Shown here one piece after another: positions 1-7,700 of a DNA stretch of 12,682 nucleotides. The stretch covers positions 1 to 12,682 of the forward strand of contig LCEZ01000031.1 in assembly GCA_000995845.1 (NCBI GenBank), written 5' to 3'. The notes beneath the pieces were generated by a model. It was not told the DNA's origin. It ran no database searches and worked only from the letters and a program-made list of their open reading frames with translations. Numbering within the stretch: position 1 is the stretch's first letter; each line of letters begins with the position of its first letter. The position numbers and the translations under genes were made by a program. The stretch is from Parcubacteria group bacterium GW2011_GWD2_43_10 (GTDB lineage Bacteria; Patescibacteriota; Patescibacteriia; Veblenbacterales; UBA10138).

Positions 1-23
1 GTTAACTTTATTTTTAACTTAGT

Positions 24-51
24 GTTTTTTGTCCCACCTGGGACAAAAAAC
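24..51. repeat. Palindrome downstream of the PaaX-like gene (left copy)
   Basis: This near-perfect palindrome has the core GTCCCACCTGGGAC at 31-44, flanked by a T6 run on the left and an A6 run on the right. The arms match for 13 bp around a central CC. Positions 24-44 are the exact reverse complement of 689-709 on the other side of the 86-649 gene. On either strand the GC-rich arms are followed by A residues rather than a U-run, and the loop would be very small, so it does not look like an intrinsic terminator. A protein-binding site or an element end fits better. Confidence 0.75.
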
Positions 52-85
52 AACATATTAAGATTGCCTTAATATTTATTGCCTA

Positions 86-649
86 CTATTTAGGTCCATT
101 GCTTCTTTTTGGTAAATACAAAAAATCGGTGGCTCGATACACATTAACCCACTTATCCAATTTAGCCTGCTTGACGAAATCAACCACCACGGTATAAACA
201 TTGCCATTGCTTGCCCAAACACTTTGTTGCAACAAAAAAAATCCTCCCTCCTTAAGGAGCTGACGAAATTGCTTACGTGCCCAGCTTTGACTAACTGGAA
301 TATCAAATATGACTACCGTATACCATCCTTTCGCCATAATTTTAGCAGAACGCAATCTTTGCACGATTGTGGTGGCTTGCCCTTTCTTAGTCAATGTAAT
401 TAAGAAACGCTTACCAATCTTTTCAGCGGTAATATAATGATTAATTTTAAGTTGTCTGAGCTTAGCCTTAATATCTTGCTCATATTGACGACGTTTAAGC
501 TCCACTACATAAGTATGCCCGCCCTTGCCGTAAGCTCTACCATAATGACTGGAAACGGCGGAAACAAGGTGGTTAAAATCAACTGTCGCTTCTCCTATTT
601 TAGCCAAGGCAGCAAGCAAAAACTTAGATGCTGGAATTCTTTTCTTCAT
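86..649 (-). CDS. PaaX-like protein: winged-helix plus Cas2-fold domain (putative transcriptional repressor)
   Basis: This 187-aa protein has two parts. Residues about 1-100 look like a basic winged-helix DNA-binding region ending in a wing-like segment (FLITLTKKGQ, 82-91). Residues about 108-185 match the Cas2-like ferredoxin-fold domain of the PaaX family: a WYTVVIFDIP strand (109-118, with the conserved Asp116), then a helix and a LLQQSVW segment. PaaX proteins are repressors; here the regulated target is inferred from position. The gene stands alone, with its own promoter overlapping palindromic sites, and an identical palindrome lies just past its stop. The ATG at 649 is only about 3 nt from the expected transcription start, implying a leaderless mRNA. 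Automated annotation may label such proteins CRISPR-associated Cas2, but no CRISPR array or cas1 is present. The family call is fairly secure; the exact function is not. Confidence 0.8.
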   Translation of the reverse strand: MKKRIPASKFLLAALAKIGEATVDFNHLVSAVSSHYGRAYGKGGHTYVVELKRRQYEQDIKAKLRQLKINHYITAEKIGKRFLITLTKKGQATTIVQRLRSAKIMAKGWYTVVIFDIPVSQSWARKQFRQLLKEGGFFLLQQSVWASNGNVYTVVVDFVKQAKLDKWVNVYRATDFLYLPKRSNGPK

Positions 650-658
650 CGTTCTTTC

Positions 659-686
659 ATTATATCATTTTTCCCAGGTGTGTAAA
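659..686 (-). promoter_or_regulatory. Sigma70-type promoter of the PaaX-like gene
   Basis: On the minus strand there is a -35 TTTACA (681-686), a 16-bp spacer (665-680) and a perfect -10 TATAAT (659-664). The predicted start of transcription is near 652, so the ATG at 649 would sit almost at the 5' end of the transcript. The spacer contains a half-site of the palindromic motif and the -35 is 2 bp from the full palindrome. The promoter is therefore well placed to be blocked by whatever binds those sites. Confidence 0.75.
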
Positions 687-702
687 TAGTCCCAGGTGGG
701 AC
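672..702. promoter_or_regulatory. Putative operator: full palindrome plus half-site
   Basis: The full site GTCCCAGGTGGGAC occupies 689-702. The sequence TCCCAGGTG recurs at 672-680 with an 18-bp period relative to 690-698, the second copy lying between the -35 and -10 boxes. The arrangement is typical of autorepression by a dimeric winged-helix protein. The sites and their positions are read directly; binding by the adjacent PaaX-like protein is inference. Confidence 0.55.
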
Positions 703-709
703 AAAAAAC
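689..709. repeat. Palindrome upstream of the PaaX-like gene (right copy)
   Basis: GTCCCAGGTGGGAC followed by A6 and C. The 21 bp are an exact reverse complement of 24-44, so together the copies form inverted repeats bounding a 686-bp unit that contains only the PaaX-like gene. The similarity also reads as a direct repeat because each copy is itself palindromic. I see no obvious target-site duplication outside 24 and 709. Confidence 0.75.
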
Positions 710-724
710 AAAACGACTACTTAT

Positions 725-763
725 AATAAAAACAAGCGAGTAGAAATTTCGCTTGTTTTTATT
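725..763 (-). terminator. Intrinsic terminator after the giant surface-protein gene
   Basis: Perfect 15-bp inverted repeat: 725-739 pairs with 749-763, with a 9-nt loop. The stem core is CAAGCGA/TCGCTTG and both outer arms are A- or T-rich, so on the minus strand the hairpin runs into a T5 tract. It lies 22 bp beyond the stop codon at 786 and separates the giant gene from the PaaX-like gene. The A/T symmetry would also let it work on the plus strand. Confidence 0.85.
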
Positions 764-785
764 GAACTAATCTAAAAATCAATTA

Positions 786-3700
786 TTATTCTTCTGTATT
801 CACTACCCCGCCACAATTTTCCCCAGTAGCAACAATTCTAAGAGTGAGAGTCCTTATGATATCTGGCCCTATACCGTTTGTTGTATTATCAAATGAAATA
901 GTAAAAGGCCAAAGACCTGGGGGAAGAAAATTAACGAAGTTCTTGAAAGTTACTATTACAGAAGTTGAACTGCCTGGTCCAAGCGTACCAGAAGTCTTTG
1001 ATAATGAAGCATAAATATTTGGAATAGCTGTTGCTGTCCAATTTATAGTGTTAGGGCTGTCATTCACAACATAATAAGTAACGCTGGATGGTGAGAATGG
1101 CCCACCTTGTTGCCCACAAGAATTACTTGCTCCTGATGGTGATACTATTATATTACCTGTACCACCGCCACCGCCAGCTGGAGCCTGATTAACAGTTATA
1201 GTGTTAGCATACTCAATCCAGCCATCACCATTAATTGCTGGTGGATTACGTGGATTACTGTCACTATTACAGCGCCAACCATCTTTAGCACACCACTCCC
1301 AATTATCCTCCACAAATATTCGCGGTTTATAATCACAGCCTCCAGCCTGGGCACATGTATATACATGACTGTAGGTGAAGTAACCGTTAAAGTTGCCACT
1401 ATTCCCAACACAAGCATTCGGGTTATCACCCCAGTTATAATCTGGGTCATTTGGAGTTTTGCAAACCGCTTTGTGATTCTTATAAGAACTATAAGCCCCG
1501 GAGTAAGAAGAGCCATCACCCCAGTCCACAAACACTTTGCGTAAAGGCATTTGCTCACCATTAGGGTTAAAGGCATAAAAAGCCACTGTTACTACATCAG
1601 AAGATTCAATTGTTATATCTCCTTCTTGCCAGCTGCCGGCATTGGTTTGAATGGTCATGCCTTCTGTGTCATTCATACCTGCATTTCCTGGCAATACATT
1701 ATTATTGACATCAAATATAACTTGCCTGACGAGTGGTGGCGTAGGTACTTGTGTATTTTCATTACCGGCCAATAACCCCCCTTCAGTTCCTGTGTCTCCG
1801 GAATCACAATCAACTTCCCCGCAACTTATATCACCGCTAGTAAGCCAATCTACCGGCCCAGTAGTAGTCCATATGCCATCAAAATTACTCGCTTGATATA
1901 CAGCAGAAAATAATTGTTGGATACGATTGATGCCTTGGCTTGAGTTTGCCCAAGATAGGGTTCTATATTTATTATTTGCATTCTTACTAAAGTAACCAGT
2001 ACAAACACCTTGCACTCCGTCAGAAGTACACTGGGAAGATTCGGTACAATTATTACCAAATTTTTTATTATCACTAATGCATGTGCCTGGATTGTTACCA
2101 CCACAATTAGATGGCGAGCAGGCAAATGGTGTAGTAACACTTGTAACATCACTCACTACCAATAACTGGTTGTCTTGCGGAGCAGTAACTAAACTAGTTT
2201 TACCATAAGGTGATGGTATGCGCGATGAGGTAAAGCCTAGTCCAGTTGGATCCACCGGAGGTGGCTCATCATCATAAGGCTCCACCTGATAATCAGTGCG
2301 ACGCAGTATACGATCAGTCCAAGCTTTATTTTTGATCGCAGTAGCAGTTTGCAAAGTCTCTGTACAAATTTCTTTTATATAAAATTTAATATTATAACCT
2401 ACGCCTTCATTGCCCTCACCAGTATAATCATCGGTAACTAAAGCATAGCCTCTTATACTTTGATCGTTCTTATCAAATAAGACATCAAAATAAATTACGT
2501 TTTGTTGGCCAACTTTGGAATTACTATAACGCCAAACAATATAATCATTATATGGTGGTTCATTTCGGGATGAGGGATTTACCAGATTTTCTGGGGTTAG
2601 TGTAAAATCATACCAATCCCAAGACTTGGATGATGGTAGGGCTGTCACTTTAATCGCAGCAATCTGATACATCTTTATTAGACTTTCATTAGCTTCATTT
2701 GGTATTAACAAGCGAACTCCAGCGGCGCCTTCCACTGAATTATCATTCATAATATACCCATCACCATATGTAGGATCAGACACAATATGCCCAGAAGCGT
2801 CCAGTGAAAACCTGCTAGGACAGCTAGACCAGCTCCCGTTCCAGTAACATTGTCTGCCTCCAGAATTATTTACATCCCACGGATTTTTTGAGCATCCACC
2901 TATAACAAAATTACCATTAACGCCAGTCTTACCACATGGATTACCTTCTCGGTGTTGTACTCCGTATTGGCTAGCATTTACTACATAAGTTGCCAAGTTC
3001 TTACCAAGGGCATTACTACAATATAATGTAGAACCGCCTTGGTAACCAGCTTCAGGTGAATAATCGTAAACAGAAACTTCACCATTAACCGAGTCAATCG
3101 GCAACCAAGTAAGGCAGGCATTATCCGCCCCGGCATTAATTGGGCGCGATGGATCCTTTTCCAAACAATAGCCTTTTAAGCCAATATTTAAATTCTGCTG
3201 CTTGAGACGATTAACTAACTGAGTTTTATTGCCATTAAAATCCTCACTTACCTCAGTGGTATACATGGCTGGTATATCTTCGCTCATCAAACTATAGAAT
3301 AAATTATTGCCATCTTGATAAGTCAAACGCTTATAAGAACATTCACATATTTCACCTGACTGGCAAACATTAGCATCTTTAAACACTGTGTCCTTAGTTT
3401 CCGGCAATTCAACATAAGTAGCATCAGCTGCCCCCGGGCAACCAGGATCAGTACAAGCCGGTTTATATGACATCACCACATTAACAGGGAAAGGCGCATC
3501 CGTTTGCGGGAAAGCCCGGCAAAGCTTGGGGCCGGTATTTTGCCAATCAGGCCCCGGGCCCTCACCAGTCAAGCCCAAATCTTCAAACTGGCAAGTTATA
3601 CTACCACTACATATATCCCCTATATCTAATGAGGGGCAACCACACCCTAAAGTAGTACAAGTATTATTGCCATTAAATAGAACCCCACCGCAAGTTTTTT

Positions 3701-4772
3701 GCGCCTGATTAAGATAGGTCAGCCTGACATTGCTCTCTTCCGCTGTTCCATATTCCTTTTGTGTCAGCACTTCAATTGGGTAAATATTAGGCAAAGAATA
3801 ACCCGAATAATCCAAACTGCTCCAGTTTGTACCCCGTTTTTGGTACTGGACTAATGATAACGTCTGAGCTGGAATCGGTGATGTTACCCAAGTATCACAA
3901 CGGCCTGAGCCATCGCTGTTCGCGCCTAATTGATTGCATACACCCAAGGAATAACACACATTATCATAGCGGCCAGTTTGACGATTGTAGCGCGGGCTCT
4001 CACTTTGGCAGGAAAGCCACTCGGCACAAGCCCGGTCGCGCCGCACTTTTAGAACCAAGTTTGTATTCTTAGGATTAGTAGATGAAGGTGCTACTAACTT
4101 ATTATTATTACTGCGGCTATTCTCATAAGTAGCTAGCGCGTTGTATGTCAGGTTTGAATTAGACAGCTCACTAAATAGCAGACAGCCTTCTTTTTCACTC
4201 ACCTGTCCATTACACAAACCTTTGTTCAAATCCTTATCATTCAAATAGTAATAAGTTTTTTTAGTTAATTCCGGATCAGAATAAGCCGTACAACCAGCTT
4301 GATTGGACGGGCAATTATAAGCATAAGGCTCGCGGGCGACCTCACGAGCTTGATTTATATTAAGGCTGGAAAGTAATTCCACTGATTGCACTTGGTCCAA
4401 ATAAATATCACCATCTGTACCACTAGCTGTTATTTGCAAGCCAACTCTAGAAATTATAACCGGCGGCGTTCTGACTAACTGCCAAAGCATTAACCATTGA
4501 TCACGCGGTGTATCCTCATCAATAACTATCTGCATATCACCGCCCCACATAGGGCAAGGAATGGTTGTGGGAGGATTGGGTGGAATTGAGAAAAGAGTAC
4601 ACCTAGTAGTTAGTGTGATGGTGCCTTGAGTAACAGCGCTTGGAATTCTTACCCTTACATAAGAAGCGAGGGTTTTGTTGGAAGGTGAAGCTAAGGCCAA
4701 GCCGGGTGACTGTGTTCTCACGCCATCTGCTAGTGGGGGCAAGCGTAAAACATTACCACCCCAGTACTGCAA
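786..4772 (-). CDS. Giant cysteine-rich secreted protein, C-terminal half (frame-shifted part)
   Basis: A 1,328-aa open frame whose only plausible start here is a TTG at 4772 inside the preceding frame, so it is better read as the continuation of the 4730-8920 gene after a frame change. Residues about 1-134 complete a jelly-roll, carbohydrate-binding-like module ending in DGDIYLDQVQ. Further cysteine motifs follow (CPSNQAGC, then a longer CNGQVSEKEGC), then a long stretch with many Cys residues and no family I recognise. A PKD-like domain lies near 1015-1195 (VFVDWGDGS, then YSHVYTC), interrupted by a cysteine-containing insert. After a GGGGG linker, about 1207-1328 resembles a BACON-type Ig-fold domain (LSKTSGTLGPGSSTSVIV). 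The composition indicates an extracellular, disulphide-rich protein. No sortase motif or C-terminal membrane anchor is visible. The gene ends at TAA and is followed by a terminator. Confidence 0.8.
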   Translation of the reverse strand: MQYWGGNVLRLPPLADGVRTQSPGLALASPSNKTLASYVRVRIPSAVTQGTITLTTRCTLFSIPPNPPTTIPCPMWGGDMQIVIDEDTPRDQWLMLWQLVRTPPVIISRVGLQITASGTDGDIYLDQVQSVELLSSLNINQAREVAREPYAYNCPSNQAGCTAYSDPELTKKTYYYLNDKDLNKGLCNGQVSEKEGCLLFSELSNSNLTYNALATYENSRSNNNKLVAPSSTNPKNTNLVLKVRRDRACAEWLSCQSESPRYNRQTGRYDNVCYSLGVCNQLGANSDGSGRCDTWVTSPIPAQTLSLVQYQKRGTNWSSLDYSGYSLPNIYPIEVLTQKEYGTAEESNVRLTYLNQAQKTCGGVLFNGNNTCTTLGCGCPSLDIGDICSGSITCQFEDLGLTGEGPGPDWQNTGPKLCRAFPQTDAPFPVNVVMSYKPACTDPGCPGAADATYVELPETKDTVFKDANVCQSGEICECSYKRLTYQDGNNLFYSLMSEDIPAMYTTEVSEDFNGNKTQLVNRLKQQNLNIGLKGYCLEKDPSRPINAGADNACLTWLPIDSVNGEVSVYDYSPEAGYQGGSTLYCSNALGKNLATYVVNASQYGVQHREGNPCGKTGVNGNFVIGGCSKNPWDVNNSGGRQCYWNGSWSSCPSRFSLDASGHIVSDPTYGDGYIMNDNSVEGAAGVRLLIPNEANESLIKMYQIAAIKVTALPSSKSWDWYDFTLTPENLVNPSSRNEPPYNDYIVWRYSNSKVGQQNVIYFDVLFDKNDQSIRGYALVTDDYTGEGNEGVGYNIKFYIKEICTETLQTATAIKNKAWTDRILRRTDYQVEPYDDEPPPVDPTGLGFTSSRIPSPYGKTSLVTAPQDNQLLVVSDVTSVTTPFACSPSNCGGNNPGTCISDNKKFGNNCTESSQCTSDGVQGVCTGYFSKNANNKYRTLSWANSSQGINRIQQLFSAVYQASNFDGIWTTTGPVDWLTSGDISCGEVDCDSGDTGTEGGLLAGNENTQVPTPPLVRQVIFDVNNNVLPGNAGMNDTEGMTIQTNAGSWQEGDITIESSDVVTVAFYAFNPNGEQMPLRKVFVDWGDGSSYSGAYSSYKNHKAVCKTPNDPDYNWGDNPNACVGNSGNFNGYFTYSHVYTCAQAGGCDYKPRIFVEDNWEWCAKDGWRCNSDSNPRNPPAINGDGWIEYANTITVNQAPAGGGGGTGNIIVSPSGASNSCGQQGGPFSPSSVTYYVVNDSPNTINWTATAIPNIYASLSKTSGTLGPGSSTSVIVTFKNFVNFLPPGLWPFTISFDNTTNGIGPDIIRTLTLRIVATGENCGGVVNTEE

Positions 4773-7700
4773 GCCACTGTCAGATAATTTGGTGTATTAA
4801 TCTGGCTCCAACCAGTAAAGATATCTATATCGCCGTCGCCAGGCGTGTAAATTTCAAAACTTGGATTGGCAACCAAATTGCAGCGCTGGTTCGTACCTTG
4901 CTTGTACCATTCATAGCCTACAGTGCTATCAATTATTTTGTATTCACAAACCTTGCTGCCCGGCTCTTTGAAATAATGGGGCACGCCAGCGTTGTCGGTA
5001 AATACCTGGCACATATTTTGCTCAGATGAACACAAGGGGCTGGCACCCTGATTAATTCCAGGATCAAAAGTATCTGGATTAAGCACGGTATAAATATCAC
5101 TCCAGCTGGAAATTTCCCCTGAGGGCAGGAAATTGGGTAGCCCGAGGCGTTTACAGCCGGCAAATTGGCTACTGCAAGATTTTTTAGAATCATAAACGCG
5201 ATAAACCACATTATCTTCCGGTACTACTACTTCCTGATCGCCGGCGGTAACGGTTAATTCCGGCGGCGTGCTGGAATTGTGCGTATCAATTAAGGCTCGA
5301 CAACCGACCACTTCAGCCTGACAAAGCTTGAAAAAACCAGTAAGATACACTGTTTGTCGGTCACGGGTGTTATAAGCGGAACAGCGCAGGAAATCATCAA
5401 CGCATGAGGCAGGAGTGACCCAGGAATTTTTCCTGACATAAAAAGTGTCCTGGATTTCGCGGAAAGAAATATTATCAAAATAAACTGTAGATCCTAAAAT
5501 ACCCGTACCAATAATAAGTTTTATTGCTACTTTGTCATCACCAGTAAATTCAACTGGACCTAAGTTTACTATTTGCCATTCGTTGTTTATCGGATAACCA
5601 GTGAGAGGAGTAAAAAGTACGGCTGAGCTACCTGCTAAAATCCCGGCAAATATACTACCACCTGCGCCATCAGGCTTTACCCAAAAACTTAGCATATACT
5701 GTTTGCCCGTAGTCAATAAGCCTGTTAAGTCATGTGTACTAGATGCAGCTGTAGTGGGTGTATATAATTTTAATGAGTGGCCAAAAGCTGAGCTGGATTC
5801 AGTTGAATTGGTGCCACCTTCCCAACCAGACAGTGGACTGGAATCGGCATTTACACCTGGTTCAACATCTCCAAAGGTGGAAACTGGGAAAACATAGCGC
5901 ACATTACCAGCGGTTGGCCCACGATATTCACGGCAGCCATTAGCCGCAGCAGGACAAACTTTACCCTGATTCGGGATAGCGCGGTAATAACAACGATTAT
6001 CAGATTCCCAAGTGCCGCCTGATCTTTCACAATCATCAACAACAACACTAGTGGCGCGATAACGGTTGCAGGAAGCGGAAGAATAAACTACTTTGCTTTC
6101 CAAGCGATAATGAACTGCCACTTGCGGTCCATTGGTTACATAAAATTCTTTGCAGTCTGGACTTGGACTAGTATTACCAGTCATACAATCACCTGAGCCA
6201 TCAGTGGTAATGGGGGGGCCCAAAGGATTAATAACCGGATAGCACTCGGTAGGCTGGCAACCAGGGTTGAATTCTATGGCTTGCAACTGCCAAGTTTTAA
6301 GCTGATAACCAGTCAAGTCCGACCCGACCCAAGTATAATAAGTATTATCCAGTTCATCTTCTGGCCGAACGCACTGCCTGAGTTCAGAATAATATTCTTT
6401 GCGTTCATTCTGCTCTATATTGGTAAATTCTTCACAGCCGACATGGGTCGCCGAACAAATTTTAGCAGTGGTAGGAATAAAGTTATAGGTCGGTTCGGCT
6501 TCAACTGGGTCGCGGTTTAAGTAATTTTCAAAAAACGAACTGGTTTGCTGATAAGTGTTAAAGCCATTACACTCCCCTGGACAAATATTGTCTTGCGTAA
6601 CAATCCCTGGTACGGCCGGTGAGCCGTCACGGGGCGTATAAAGTTCACAGCCAACATCATTCTTTGCGCAAAGCTGCAAATAATTAGCACACTCGGGAGC
6701 ACGATTATTAGGATTTACATCATAACAATTAAGGTACTGTGGTGCTTGGCGCAAAGTTGTTTGGCTGGAAGCTGCCAACTGATCATAAGAGGAATAAATA
6801 GCTCCATCTGTAACCAGGTCAACCACTGCCTCAACTTGTTCGGCATACGACGCTCCTACTGGTATCACATTCAACTCTTCTAAAGTGGCGGTATTGATAT
6901 TAGAAAGCTGCAAAAACTTAGTACAGCCTTCTTCTTTGGTTGTACATTTTCGGTTATCTACATTTTTCAGGAAAAAACGCGGTTGGGCAGTTTGGTCGGA
7001 TAATTCAAAATCAACTGTATTAATGTTGTTTTGTGTGCCTAAGGTGTCCTTATTCGGCAAATAAACATCATCCACCCCTTCAGGTGTTAGATTACGGGCA
7101 GCCGAATACCAGCGACAAGAAGCGGCATCAGAACACACCCCATCATCATAATTATTAAGAGAACTTATTAAGTAACTGGCATTTTTTCCGCTCGGATCTT
7201 TAAAGCTTTGGCAGGTTGCCCAAGGGCTTACCCCTGATCCTTCTGGGAATTCGCAGCTTTTACCAGAGAAACGCCAAATATTTTCTTCGCGCTTACAATA
7301 GCCCCAGGCTTGGCAGCTACCATCAGCTTTCTCGGCAATGCAATGCTGATAATCCACGCAGACCTTTTGCCGATTAGGTCCGCTGGGTTCTAACTGCTGA
7401 CCATAAGCTTCAGTACGGCATTGCGCCGGTGGCGCGCGCAAAATCCAATTAGGATCAATCAAGCCACAATATTGCCCAATATCTTCAGGATCGTCTTCTG
7501 TACCACAAATTTTATCAGGCCCAGTGGCGTTAAAACCATTTGCGTAATTGTCGGATTTACTACCTATTACATCCTGCAAAGAAACACTACCACCCGCGTA
7601 TTTTTCCGCGGCAATTTCCCAGCCCAAGGGCACAATGCGAGCTAAGCGAAGCTTGCGAATATCAGATAAATACCAAGCATTGGTGGGTGCTCGCAAATCA

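Noticed and set aside
24..51. Intrinsic terminator for the PaaX-like gene
   Set aside because: The GC arms are followed by A residues on both strands and the hairpin loop would be too tight. The motif recurs at the promoter, where a terminator makes no sense.
24..709. CRISPR locus, because of the Cas2-like fold and repeated palindromes
   Set aside because: There are only two full repeat copies, far apart with a gene between them, no spacers, and no cas1 or effector. The winged-helix region marks the protein as PaaX-like.
4738..4772. Independent gene start at the TTG (4772) for the C-terminal half
   Set aside because: It lies inside the preceding frame, has no ribosome binding site, no signal peptide, and starts in the middle of a domain.
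4786..4799. Programmed -1 frameshift site
   Set aside because: The nearest heptamer (A-AAT-TAT in frame) does not satisfy X-XXY-YYZ and I see no strong downstream pseudoknot, so recoding cannot be claimed.
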